The notes below the pieces were generated by a model, which saw nothing but the letters and a program-made list of their open reading frames with translations, was not told where the DNA came from and ran no database searches. The position numbers were made by a program, and so were the translations under genes. From the NCBI GenBank assembly GCA_028554755.1, contig JAPTOF010000006.1, forward strand, positions 13,205,001 to 13,269,000: 64,000 nucleotides of DNA, given 5' to 3'. The stretch's first letter is position 1. Every line of letters begins with the position of its first letter. Shown piece by piece: positions 24,216 to 35,985 of the stretch. The stretch comes from Cordia subcordata (lineage: Eukaryota; Streptophyta; Magnoliopsida; Boraginales; Cordiaceae).

Positions 24216-24539
24216 GACTCCAAAAAATTTTTTTGAATTTGAGGCGAAAAATTTTCGTCTCAAACTTTGAAAATTTTATCTCAAATTGGATTTGAGACAA
24301 AAATTTTTTATCTCAAAAACCCTTGTTTCAAATTTTCAGATGAAAAATTCCATCTCTAATTGAGACAGAAAATTTTTTGTCTCAAATTTCCGTCTCAAAT
24401 TTGTATTAAATTATTAGAAAATTTAGTCCAAAATTTCCGTTTCAAATTTGTCTCAAAATGAGACGAAAAATTTCCGTCTCAAATCTGTCTCAATTTAAGA
24501 CAAAAAATTTCCATCTCAATTCACCAATTTTTAGTAGTG
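24216..24539. mobile_element. Short CACTA-type element, left end worn
   Basis: The right end, reversed, reads cactactaaaaattgg, a typical plant CACTA terminus. It is followed by tga, matching tga at 24215-24217. The left end (ctccaaaaaattt) has lost the CA of CACTA. The interior is made of many short copies of tttccgtctcaaat and its complement, the subterminal-repeat design of this superfamily. No transposase. A complete relative lies at 57315-57542. Confidence 0.6.
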
Positions 24540-24603
24540 TGAAACAATGAAGCCAAAGCTCGATTGAGTCAATATACTTAATGGACTTACACCTTCTACG
24601 CAG

Positions 24604-24985
24604 GTGTTAAAAGGCTTAGTTGTATCCCTCCTAGGATACAATGACTATACTTCTTATGATGTTGGTAACACTCCTAGTAAGAGTTTGCAAATTGGTGGTA
24701 GTGAACTCTCTCTGTTACAAGTGATGCAGCCTAGTTTCTACGAGTATGTAGATGCTATATATGCAAAGTGAGTTTCAAAATTTCTATGTAAGGAGCTCCA
24801 ATGAAAACCATTATTTATGGATGAGAAGGTGTGACCAGTAGGATCCAGACAGTGGGATAAGACTTACTTGTAACTGCCAAAACCCACAGAAGTGGTGCAG
24901 GATACACTCCAACATGTAGGAGAGATTATAGCTAAGTCTTTAATGCAATTCAGTTACACCATTCTCAAACCAATGGAGTGAGGAT
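24604..24985 (+). pseudogene. Unrecognised coding-like fragment
   Basis: From 24604 a frame of 55 codons is open up to a TGA at 24769 (it includes YNDYTSYDVGNTPSKSLQIG and LLQVMQPSFYEYVDAIYAK). It is preceded by a splice-acceptor-like cttctacgcag and ends at a donor-like gtgagt (24768). Around 24874-24980 another frame of about 35 codons is open (PKPTEVVQDTLQHVGEII). The amino-acid content looks protein-like, but I do not recognise the family. It sits directly beside the CACTA-type element, so a captured or broken host gene piece is possible. Confidence 0.3.
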
Positions 24986-25660
24986 TTCTCTCGTAATAAT
25001 TAAACTGGAGTGAAAACCTAGGCCACACGAACGTCTGTGCATCCCAGGCCCTGCACCCGGCTGGGCCCTAGAAGAAAAGGATATTGTCAGCGACCACAAG
25101 CTTCGGCCAACATAGAATATCCTCTAAGAATTGACGAAGCTATTCTGTGGCTAACAATTAGCATAAAGATGTCTCATTTGTGATATCATTATAATCCCTA
25201 GCCCAAAAAGAAAAACGAAAAAAGAGAAAATGTAATTTTAGTAATTTCATGATGGTGACCATCTAGCCCAAAAATATTATTAGTAAGGCAAGGTTGTACA
25301 TGGGTAGTTTGGCATGGTTTTCTTATTACTTTTTTAATCTATTTGATTCAGGTGATCTATAATTTCTTAAGACTAAAATTGCCCAAAGTAATAAATAAAT
25401 AAATCCATTTTTCTTATAATTTTGGGTTGTTTTTAGCTGATTCTAGACAATTCACGACTGGTTTCAAAATGACTTTTTCGTTAATTTGTAAACAATTTTA
25501 AGCAATTAATATGATTTTTGCACTAAAACTACAAACAATAATTTAAAGTAATTAACCCAACAGCTACAACGCAATCTAATTAAATTAAATAATAAACAAG
25601 TGTATACATGTTTCTAAATATATAATTTGTATGTATATATAGCTAATAAGAATATAGCTG
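24986..25660. other. Intergenic, no gene seen
   Basis: A mildly GC-richer stretch around 25020-25140 (cctgcacccggctgggccc) is followed by AT-rich sequence. Nothing recognisable. Confidence 0.4.
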
Positions 25661-25743
25661 GTATATTCTGTATTGGCATGGCAAGTGCGTTTCCCATTTG
25701 GATTCTGAGAATTCAATTCTTTCCCCACCACAATCGAATATTC
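25661..25743 (+). promoter_or_regulatory. Two PHR1-type (P1BS, GNATATNC) sites upstream of phosphatase gene 1
   Basis: gtatattc at 25661-25668 and gaatattc at 25736-25743 both fit GNATATNC, the phosphate-starvation element bound by PHR1-type factors. They lie about 480 and 400 bp before the start codon. The second site is inside a block (ttggattctgagaattcaat) also conserved upstream of phosphatase gene 2. Function is inferred. Confidence 0.5.
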
Positions 25744-26018
25744 TCGTCATATGCTCATAATACCCCTTCCCACCCCACAGCCAACTGTAGGATGTAGTCC
25801 AGAAAGATCAAACTAGTCAAATCCAACGGCTAGAAAAGACTTAAATTCCAACGTGCTAAAAGATTTGCGCAAACGAGTACATGAATATGATGAGATTCAT
25901 TTTGAGAAGAGTGGCTCAACAAAAAAAGGGACACGAGTGGCCTTTCGTTAAACCTTCCCGCGAACCCCTTACGCGTAATATTCCATTGGAATCTACTTCT
26001 ACGTTCCCGGGGGCGTCC

Positions 26019-26028
26019 TATATATATA
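26019..26028 (+). promoter_or_regulatory. TATA box of phosphatase gene 1
   Basis: tatatatacc lies about 120 bp before the ATG. The copy 2 promoter has tatatata at the corresponding place. Confidence 0.6.
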
Positions 26029-26145
26029 CCCCATTGTCTAAGGTATCTTTCAAAACCAAATCGAACAAAAAAAAGAAAATTTATTGTGTCGTAAAAAAAA
26101 AAAAAAGAACACCTTAGACTTCCAAGAAAACCTCAGACAAGATTC

Positions 26146-27780
26146 ATGGCTGATATTGTGGTGATTTTCGATTTCGACAAGACTATCATCGACGTGGACA
26201 GCGATAATTGGGTGGTGGATGAGTTGGGTGCCACTGATTTGTTCAATCAACTCCTCCCCACCATGCCTTGGAACACTCTTATGGTTCGTATTCTTGTACA
26301 TTCTTGAAATTTGCATCATCTTTCTATTTTCGTATTTGTTTTATGTTCGATAAATTCTCAAGTGTGTCTGACCCTTTTTCGAGTTCACGTATAACGAGAA
26401 TCTTGGTTGCATTGTGTAACAGGATACGATGATGAAAGAACTTCATGCACGAGGGAAAACAATTGAGGACATTGAAGGGGTGCTTAAAAGGGTTCCTATA
26501 CATTCCCGGGTTGTGCCAGCCATTAAAGCAGCTCATGCTTTAGGGTATGTTATCTCTGTTTCCTCTGTTTTTTTTGTTTTTTTTTTATTTTAATAAGAAT
26601 GGAAATTAATGGGGTTGCATTTTGATGTAACTTCAGGTGTGATTTGAGGATAGTGAGTGATGCAAATATGTTCTTCATTGAAACAATTGTGAATCATCTT
26701 GGTATTAAAGATTGTTTCTCAGAAATCAACTCCAACCCAGGCTCTGTTGATGAAGAAGGGAAGCTAAGAATCTTCCCTTACCATGACTTTCACACATCTC
26801 CTCATGGTTGTGATCTCTGCCCCCCTAACATGTGCAAGGTATATTAATTCATCATTCTCTGATTTTTTATTTGAAATACTTATGACTAATAGGATCATTC
26901 TGGACACTGAGTTGAAGGAAAATCTTACCACTTAGTGGGTGTTTCATTCCCGGGGCTACACTTCATTTAAGGCATATGGTCATTAGAGAAATCTAGAAAA
27001 GCTTTGTAGTCAATTCTCATGTGACTAGGTTCGAACCCGGCGGAGAAGTGGGAGTTAGGTTAGAGGTCTGGTGGTGGAGTTGTCCAGTTTCGGAAAGGCT
27101 TCTAGAGTTGGAATTAGTAAAATAATGAAGTATCTTCCTAGCATGATCCGAATGTGCTGGAAGATGTTTTCTTTTCTTCATCTTCACATTTTGACCTCAG
27201 AATAAAACACGAGTCAAGACATTTGTGTCAATTAGGAGTTTATAGTGACCCCACAAAATCTGACTTGTTACAGCATAAAAAGGAATAATCTTGTTGCGGG
27301 AGTTGAGCTAAAGGTTCAAGTGTAAAGAAAAGAGAAAACTTAGAATAAAAAATAATCTTCAATTGGTTATCGACACGTGTCAGCATGTATTGATCCCACA
27401 ATATCTGTTTTCTACAGGGTCTAATTATTGAGAGGATTCAAGCCTCAGTAGCCAAGGAAGGGAAGAAAAGGTTCATCTATCTTGGGGATGGAAGTGGTGA
27501 TTTCTGCCCAAGCTTGAAGCTCAAACAATTAGACTTTCTGATGCCAAGGAAAAATTTTCCAGTTTGGGATTTGATAAACAAAAACCGCAGTCTCATAAAA
27601 TCAGAAATCCATGAGTGGAGTGTTGGGGAAGAGCTTGGAAGTGTTCTGCTTCAACTTATTCACAAAATCTCCATTGAAGAAGAAAACAGCAACTTGCTAT
27701 CAGTTGATTGCAAGTTCGAGGAAATGCCTTCAATGGCGGCTCACAAAGGCTTCCCTCAAATTCTTCCAGTTTCTCATTAA
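26146..27780 (+). CDS. HAD phosphatase, PEPC1/PS2-type inorganic pyrophosphatase-like, copy 1
   Basis: Four exons: 26146-26283, 26423-26544, 26637-26838 and 27418-27780. All introns are GT-AG, and the product is 274 residues. HAD motif I is DFDKT at residues 9-13 (Asp9 nucleophile, Asp11 acid/base). Motif II Ser is in IVSDAN (Ser94). Motif IV is GDGSGD at 177-182. A Cys cluster, CDLCPPNMC, is at 145-153. This is the plant PHOSPHO1-like family, whose Arabidopsis members hydrolyse pyrophosphate, phosphocholine or phosphoethanolamine and are strongly induced by phosphate starvation. The length matches the family. No signal peptide or membrane segment, so cytosolic. Two PHR1-type sites and a TATA box lie upstream. 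Exons 1-3 and introns 1-2 are almost identical to the minus-strand copy at 53423-54976, while exon 4 differs at 16 of 120 residues. The exact substrate is not decided by the sequence. Confidence 0.93.
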
Positions 27781-30079
27781 TTGATGTAAACATTGCCTGA
27801 GACGTCACCTATGACTTATTGATTATTTTCTCTTCCACAAGTCTATAAATTGTTAATAACAGTGAGGACTAACCAATTCGGCAAGTTCTTTTTACACCAA
27901 ATCTAGAGACCCCTTGTGGTTAAACGAAAGTTTACATTTTCTTACTATGTGGCTGTAAATACTTCATAATCCCCTGTGATTTATGAGAACGCTTCACGTC
28001 TCCAACGTCCAAAAAAGTTTTATGTAATTTCATTAATTAATGTAGAAGATATGTGTACATTTTATATCAAGATTTGATGTAGACTAATAGCAGATACAAA
28101 TCACATCCCAAATTTCTTATTTCTTTTATTAATATTTCTCTAGTGTCCGCAAAGCATGGCCTCGAGACAAATATGGCACACTTTCATATTTATTGGATGG
28201 AGAATTGGAAATCATGCGTAGAGTTACATGAGAAATCTTTTCTCGAGTTTTCGAAATTCAAATTCATAAAAATAGAACTCTTTCCCATTTTTTCTATTTT
28301 TTCATGTAATATAAGAATTATATCAAATTGCATTTAGAAGAGGATATGCCGCTAATATTATGCAACACTTTCAAAATTTATGAATGCGATTAAAGTGTTT
28401 CTTTGAGAGTTGTTATGCCAGTAAGTGAAGAGGTTTCGTTAAGCATGCAAATTCTTGTAGTTTCGATGTACTTGATTAGTGGAAGCAACGTTGGCTTGTA
28501 TTTGGTGGTTTTAGTTTTTTTAGCTTATACAATAAAGTTTCTAATATGAAATTATGAAATTGATTGTGATTCAATGTTATTGTTATTTCCAACTTGCTTG
28601 CATTATATTGCTATTGATGGGAATTATAGGGATAAATTTTTCAAGTTATTCCCACAAAGGTATATATAAAGTATCATTCTATGCTTGGCATATATTTTGT
28701 GCAAGTCTAAGTAGTTATGTACTCAGATTGAAGTATAAAGGATATGGTGTTTTCTATGGGAACTTCTTATGAAACTTGACAAATACTTCATTGAGGTATT
28801 GTAAATTGAAGGATAAAATGTACAGATGTAGTTATTTTCAGTGATTTGTAGTATTGCTTCTATTCTCACTATATTTAGTTAGTGATCACTATTTGCGAGT
28901 GTACAAATAAAGTTCGTGTAAGCTTATACAGGTCTAAAGTTTCATATCTCGAGATATATAGTTAAATGCTTCTTTAATGAAGTGGCTCTTGTTTGGAAGC
29001 ATTAAACGGGTTTTATGCCCTTGAAAGTTTAAAGGTTTCTTTAGAAACAAAATGAGGTTTTATCCCACAAAAGGTTTTAAGACCATAAAGTGGCCGAAAT
29101 TGGCATACTCATTGTCACAGTTGGATCACTTGTGCCAAATACCACGCTACACTTTATAACACAATAGAATCCATGTCGATGAAGCATTAATATTTGTGAT
29201 CATAGAAGTTCTATGCTGATAAATGGTGTAACGACTGCTATGGTTCAACATGAATGTCCTTGTTAGACCGGATTTTGTATTGAAACTTTTTTTATGTGGC
29301 CACTAAAATTGTGTTCACCCCAAGAGTCTTTTTGCAAATGTAACTTTTTTAGGAAAAATAAAACCAATAAGTGTTGCTCAAGTGAGAGACTGTTAATTTT
29401 TTTTTTAAATTGTGGGCTAACATTGAGTGAAACTTTTTATACTTTCGAAAAATAGGTTAAAGTTGACCCGTAAAGCCCAAAATATTATTCATCATGATCC
29501 ATTTCAATTCCGCCTAGGTCTATCTCATGAAAGTTATTTTCTAATGGTGTGATATGCAAGATGTAGAGCTTGCTTAAAGTTTTAAGGCACCTTAATAGGG
29601 GGTCCAATAAAGTTTTAAGGCTAGGTTCTTTGTCCTATCTAGAGTACTAATAGTTTATAAATTGGCTATTAAGGTTGGCTTATCCTATTAATAGTCACCA
29701 TACAGGAGTTGGAGAGGGAAAGGGAGCTTCTAGTTTAGGCGTGCCTACCACAATATACTGCTATTGCTTAGGGTTTTCCTTTGTGGGGATTATTAAAGAT
29801 TATTGTAAGAAAGATTTTAATAGCTTTAGAACAAGGTACGTTTCATGGTACGTTTCATGAATAGCATCCTTTTTTTTAAGGGCAAAAGAGAGGCGGCACT
29901 CTTTAGAATTTTATTAGTAACCCCAAAAAGAAAAATTGAATACAAAGTAGCGAGGAGAGGGAGCAAGAACCTACCCTTTATTTTACTCCTAAACGCGGAA
30001 GGTTGAGAGGCCAACCTTAATTACAACGAAATGCAACGTGCAGATGCAAAACAAAATCATAAACAAGATAGCCCTACTA
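27781..30079. other. Intergenic, no gene recognised
   Basis: AT-rich, with short ORFs lacking recognisable content. 28900-29850 has the texture of an old LTR-element remnant (ggctaacattgagtg, caaatgtaacttttt), but I found neither paired LTRs nor coding domains. Confidence 0.35.
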
Positions 30080-30420
30080 ACATTATATGCAGAGAAAACT
30101 ATACTGCATTTGACCGCACCTCACCGGGCCATGTATTCTTCTAATGTCTTCCATGTTTTCAAAAATCACTTGACCTGCAGCATCAACACTCAGATCAGCA
30201 GGGCTTATTAGCTTCACGGCAAATGTGAGTCACGCTAGCTTGCAACTCTATACCCAACACTCGAGCTTGGATAACTTCATCACAAATCCCCCAAGTGTGC
30301 GGGATCCCATGCAATAACTTCACCGCCCAAGCCGAGTCCATTTCAATCCAAATGTGCCGTAATCCTTGATCCCTGCAAAGACTCATGAACAACATGCTTG
30401 GTTTGTTGTTGCAGTGTTTT
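30080..30420 (-). pseudogene. RNase H-like fragment of a plant LINE
   Basis: The minus-strand frame 30395-30195 reads LRHIWIEMDSAWAVKLLHG and ends SVTHICREANKPC. A frameshift then leads to ADLSVDAAGQVIFEN. The E-x-DS-x-x-A-V and REANK-P-AD patterns are those of the RNase H domain found at the C-terminus of plant non-LTR retrotransposons (and some host RNase H-like proteins). A run of T at 29869-29876 could be the poly-A end. Only this 3' fragment is present. Confidence 0.5.
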
Positions 30421-30459
30421 TATTTATTGGTATTAGTTTTATTAAAATCTAAGATGATC

Positions 30460-30765
30460 AGGAGCGGAAGTGGCTCTAGAACCAAAACTGGGCATGGCTC
30501 TAGAGCCTCATGAAATAAAATGCAGAACTGCAAATGTCTACTGAGAATTTGGTAATGTGAACTCGTAAAAGCTACTGGCCATTTGTTTGTCATTTCTATG
30601 CTGTAAGAGAATCAAAACGTGTGCCTCTAGAAACTCATGAAATTATATAAGATATAGAACTCCGAATGTCCAAATATGTGGTAATGTGCACTCGTAAAAG
30701 CTACTGACCAGTCATTTGTATTTTATTATATTTCTATGAGTAGAAGAAGTCAATATTCACGTCTA
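30460..30765. repeat. Tandem repeat, about 140-bp unit, two copies
   Basis: Two units each contain tcatgaaat, gtggtaatgtg (or variant), ctcgtaaaagctactg and catttct. The same unit family forms a longer array at 41626-42070. Confidence 0.6.
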
Positions 30766-30770
30766 CGTTA

Positions 30771-32282
30771 ATTGTACGTGGAGAAATTGATAATTAATCA
30801 CCAATATTTAAATTGTTACGCCTAAAAGTTGCTGACCATGCGTATTTAGGGATCGTTTCAATCGCCTTTTTTTAAAATTATTTTTTAAAATAATTTTAAA
30901 CAAAGTTTTTTTTTTTGGGAGCTCAAATTTGTAACTTATGGAGAAAAGCTCAAATTGAGGTTTTCTTCTAAAAAAATAAATCAACCCAAATAGTCAATAC
31001 AAAAAATTATATACTTTTTATAAAAAATTGGTGATTTTTCACAGAAGTCAATTCAATTGGAATGAAACTAATTAATACTTTGTTTTGGAGACATACTAGT
31101 GTAACACCTGTTCTTCGCCTGAGTGTTATATATAGAAATATGTTTATTAGAAAGATTGTATACTATTATGTTTTTAAAGTAGCTTACACTAACATAGACC
31201 ACGTTATTTTCTGTTTCTAGTCTAATCCCTGCGCGTCGCGCTAGTGAGATATATTTTTTATTTTATATTTTATATGATTTTGGTAACTATATAATTAAAG
31301 GTTAATTAATTTTACTGGAAAAATAATTTATCAAATGTATATTTCTTTTACTTTTGAAGTATTTTCTAGAACTTGATCTGATTCTCATATTAGAAGAGAG
31401 AGTGTGTGTGCAAATGTGAGTTGGATAGCTAAAGAAATGTGAGTTAATAACATATAAAGTAGTAGTAAAATATTTTCATTAGCTATAACGCATAAAAATA
31501 TTAACTAAATAAATTTTTAACTAAATATTTTTTTCTCAATAATTTCTTTACAGTAACTAAATATATTCCTAATTGATTTATTTTGAACTACATAAATTAG
31601 AAAAATATTTTTCACAAAAGAATTTCATGGCAAAATTTATATAGATAACCACAGATGAGAACATCCATTACTGCAACTCAAATTCTACAAATATTCATTT
31701 AGAAGAGTCAAATTCTACAAATAAGAAAGCTTAACCAAAAAATTAACGAGCCATCTCAGCCGTTGGCACACATTGAATGATGATAGATCTGTACACGTGG
31801 CGAAAACAAGGAGCCGAAAAAGGCGGGCAAAATGCTCGCTACCTGGTTGTTCATTTAGTATAATGTAAGTAGATAACTAGATTTCATAGTCTCTGCAGTT
31901 CTTGGCCCTCATTCATAGCCCAATTCCCCCTTCCTAGAAACCACAAATTATGTATATTTTGAAGAAAGTCAAGTCTTCATCCCAAATTAGAGTTACAGAA
32001 TATCACCAAAAAAAAAAAAAATACATGCGATGTTGTAATGAGTATATTCCAAAGCAAAGAAAAAAGAAGGAAAATATTTACTCCAACGAACTGAAATTAT
32101 ATGGAATAAAACATCATAAAACATGTCTAACTAAAAAGAGTTTGGCATATAATAGATATAGGTATACAATAACTAGACAAAATCAATTTTTTTTTTCACT
32201 TTAAATTCGGCCAAAGGCCAATTGCATTGCAACTAACAAGAATTGATCCCTGAACCTGCTCACACTATGGACAAGAGACATA
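30771..32282. other. Intergenic, no gene seen
   Basis: AT-rich. A possible Helitron 3' terminus (gcgcgtcgcgctagt) lies at about 31228-31243, but no matching 5' end was found. Confidence 0.35.
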
Positions 32283-32287
32283 CCACT

Positions 32288-33495
32288 TGTTGGGGAAAAA
32301 CATGCAAACACGAAGAATACGAGAAGAAAAACGGACACAGGAGAATTACGTGGTTCAGCCTTAAAACCTACGTCCATGGGCAGCAGAAAATAATTTATTA
32401 GTGATTACAAATATTATAAGGCTTACTCTGGTTTCTCTCACACCACAACCCCCATGGGATGTGGCCCTAAGGCACCTAATATAATGTCCTAGCCCTATTT
32501 ATAGTACACAAGTATCATAATCAATATTCTACAAGGAAAAGGAAACAGTATACTACAAGAAAAAGGACACATATTAATTATGTATTGTAATGGTAACAAG
32601 CAAATAAGGTAAATGCTAATAAGAAAATTTGCTATTCTTGTTGCCCAAGAATATAGGCCATATTCAACAAATCTCCACCTTGGCATGTATTCGCTCCAAT
32701 CAACACACCATCGTCCCTGCTGCCAACTGCCTCTAAGGTCTCAATGCTCCATACCGCAAATGGCAACCAAGTCCAAGCAATGCTCGAACTTGCTGACTGA
32801 AACTACCTTGGTTATCATATCTGCTGGATTCTCATCGGTAGATATCTTTTGTACTAATATGATTCCTTGTGATATAACATCTCTAATAAAGTGATATCTA
32901 ACGTCAATATGTTTAGTCCTCTCATGATACATCTGATTCTTCGTCAGATGGATTGTACTCTGGCTATCACAAAAGACTGTACTTGTATCTTACTGTAGTC
33001 CAAGATCACAAACTAGGCCTTGTAACCACATGGCCTTCTTCACAGCTTCTGCAATTGCCATGTACTCCACCTCAGTAGTCGATAATGTCACAGTAAACTG
33101 TAATGTCGCTTTCCAACTGATAGCACATCTAGAGAATGTAAACACGTAAACCATCAGAAATCTTCTCTTATCAAGGACACCTGCAAAGTAGAGAATTACG
33201 TGGTTCAGCCTTAAAGCCTACGTTCATGGACAGCAGAAAATAATTTATTAGTGATCACAAATACTATAAGGCTTACTCTGGTTTCTCTCACACTACAACC
33301 CCTATGGGGTGTGGTTCTAAGACGCCTAATACAATGTCCTAGCCCTATTTATAGTACACAAGTATCCTAATCAATATTCTACAAGGAAAAGGACACATAT
33401 TAATTATGTATTGTAATAGTAACAAGCAAATAAAGTAAATGCTAATAAAGAAATTTACTATTCTTGTTGCCCGAGAATACATGCCACATTCAACA
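32288..33495 (-). mobile_element. Copia remnant: two LTRs around a piece of RNase H
   Basis: A full LTR at 32288-32669 (382 bp, tgttggggaa ... attcaaca) and a shortened copy at 33191-33495 flank about 520 bp. The flanks ccact and ctact differ at one base and may be the original 5-bp duplication. The interior, minus strand, encodes the end of copia RNase H: CDSQSTIHLTKNQMYHERTK and ADMITKVVSVSKFEHCLDL (32741-32932 and upstream), with one stop. The inner 55 bp or so of the 33191 LTR, the primer site, gag and most of pol have been deleted, joining the LTR directly to RNase H. Confidence 0.8.
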
Positions 33496-33500
33496 CTACT

Positions 33501-34500
33501 TAACTACAAGGTCTTTCGTAGACAAAATCAATTTTTATTAATCGAATCTATGTAAGAAAGGTCAATGTTTCACATTACAAATGACAATTGATAATAACAA
33601 TCATAGACTTAATTGCAATGAAAGCAATATCGGATGCTGTCCTCCCATTTACTAGGGTCGATGTAAAGATAGACAGCATTATTTGTGTCCTAGATCGTTG
33701 GTGGAATACCTTCGATGATGCTCATCGCAAGAGAACCAAGGAGTACCAAAATTGCAACACTTAAAGCCTAGGTATAGTGTCAACTCATTTTCTATATCAT
33801 GCAAGCTAACAGCTTGTAGAAGTAGATGACCTTGCAGGCTTTATAAGAACACTGATGTTAATTGGTTCATGTAGAAAAAGTGAACCGAGTAAAATACAAC
33901 AGATAACCAAGAGCAGATGTGCTAAAGATTTCCAAAGGAACTCCAACATATTTCAACGCAATGGCTAGTACATTTACATATTTCATATTTTTTGAGAAAG
34001 CTGGATAAAATTCTTCATATTTCATACTATAAATGCCCATGCCAGTAAATAGAACACAAACCAAATGGGTACCAACACCAAAAGGGTACCAAATGCCCAC
34101 CATATTTGAACCATATATGGCTTGTACATTTACATATTAAATGCTAGACCATCAATAAACCTCAATAGAACAACAAATGCAAAGGGTTGATACCAGTCAG
34201 CTAGCTTATAATTAGATTGAATATGGTGAAATCAATATCATCAACGGGACCAAGCAAAAGTTATGCAATATTGACATAGATGTCAAAAATTTTTGGGATT
34301 TTAATTGAATAAATGATCCGCAACCATAAGCTCATGTGGTAAAAGTATTTGTATTTAATCAAACAAATATCTGGTAAAGTAAAAAAAAAAATTGTTTACG
34401 TATATAGAGCACAACACCAAAAGAGTACCAAACTAACAACACTTAAAAAATATGATATATATATTTGAATACTAAAAAGCAAACACCTAATTTATTTATA
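33501..34500 (-). other. Unassigned region with a hydrophobic coding-like fragment
   Basis: The minus-strand frame 34103-33867 (78 codons; it includes FGVGTHLVCVLFTGMGIYS and VPLEIFSTSALGYLLYF) reads like a membrane-protein segment. Further down, about 33760-33630, another frame contains LLGSLAMSIIEGIPPT, then a stop and YLYIDPSKWEDSIRYC. I do not recognise the family. Either a broken host gene or chance. Confidence 0.25.
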
Positions 34501-35985
34501 TCTATACTATTGTATATAACAGACCCCGTTGTATATAATGCTGCCAAGAGGCGTTGCCAGTTTCATGCCACGTGTATACTATTCCATTTAATTGTTTAAA
34601 ATAAGTTTCTGCTACATCTGTTCCTGAAATTAATATATGGACATCTCAAGTCTGTTCCCTGAATTATACAATCAACTAAATCATTTATTTGTTGTTCGAT
34701 TCGATTTCTTCCTTTTTACTACACTCAAAAATCTTTTCTGTTTCTTCTTCATATACTATTTACACTTAATTACTAGCCTAAAATCATGGTTAAATCATTA
34801 TTTTAGTATCATATTTAAGCTCATACATTCCAATCTCACTCATAGTAGCACAAATTCACTTCCTTTTTGTTTTAGGTAATAGCAATTCGATCGATTTTTT
34901 TTATCACCATAATTTCTCTATAATTCCAAATTGTGATATCTTGCAAATTTTAAAATTGTGCATATGTAAGGAAATCACATGTATGTTGCCAATTTTTATC
35001 AAATCTATTTCGATTTACACACTAATTGTTACCGAAATTATTGGTGATGGGTGGTTTCCCTTATATTAAACCCTTTTATATATATGTGTTTGTAATGTTA
35101 TTTCCCTTACTTTTGCCTCACTATATAGCTTTTCAAGAGGAGAAGTACAAAAAAAATTATTTATTATTCTACTATTTGGCACATCTATTTAAATGTTAGT
35201 TCCTTATCTATGGTTTGGGTTGTGCTTATTATCTCTGTTATTGTATCTTTATCTCGATTTCTGTTCTTTATTCATGTTTTTTTTTTCATTTAAACTTTCT
35301 ATCTAAAAATATGTTTTTTTATGCTTTTTTTATAATATTATCTTAATCACTGTTAGCATGTTATTTTTTTACTTTCTATTAGCATGTTGCTTCTTTTTTA
35401 CTAAACCGGTATGGAGCTTATGATGATTAATTACATTAAAATACTAAATATATTTTTAGAAAATGGAAGTAAGCCTTCCTTCCGTTTTAAGAAGAATATG
35501 TGAAAATGTAAGATTTTTCAAAATTTTTTTCTAATCTGTAATTTAATTATAGACCCTAAATGTAATTTTGTCAATTGACAAATATATATGAACTTGACTA
35601 CTTGAAATGTTATCATATATATTGCAATCTATTCAGCATACGGTATTTGAAGCATAGTGACATCGTTAATCTTTATTTGTTTTGATAAAATATAGCAAAT
35701 TATTCTAGATCATATGAAAAAATTGGTTTTAATACTACTTAGCTATATGTAGTGATAATGGGTTTTTTCCCCATATGATTGCAAATCTCTTTATTAGATA
35801 GGTCTAATTTTTCTTTTCCAGTACACCGTTACATGATTAAACGTATATGTATTATTATTGTTTAATATATTAAAAATAGTTTATATAATTTATTTGAAAT
35901 ATTTAGATGGACAAAAAATTAAATCTTTTTAATATATCAACCTACATAACTCACATCCCGTACAATTACATATGTGACACACTAG
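34501..35985 (+). mobile_element. Candidate non-autonomous Helitron
   Basis: Starts tctatactattgtatataac right after an A (34500) and ends acacactag before a T (35986). This is the 5'-TC ... CTRR-3' structure with insertion between A and T. Upstream of the end, tcccgtaca and tgtgaca could form a weak hairpin. There are no terminal inverted repeats or target duplication, as expected. No Rep/helicase coding region in 1.5 kb. The 3' hairpin is poorer than usual. Confidence 0.5.

Noticed and set aside
28143..28772. Two short plus-strand ORFs downstream of phosphatase gene 1
   Set aside because: Low-complexity hydrophobic or AT-driven translations with no family signature.
31228..31243. Helitron 3' terminus gcgcgtcgcgctagt
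   Set aside because: It has a hairpin and CTAG-T, but no matching TC 5' end could be found upstream, so no element is claimed.
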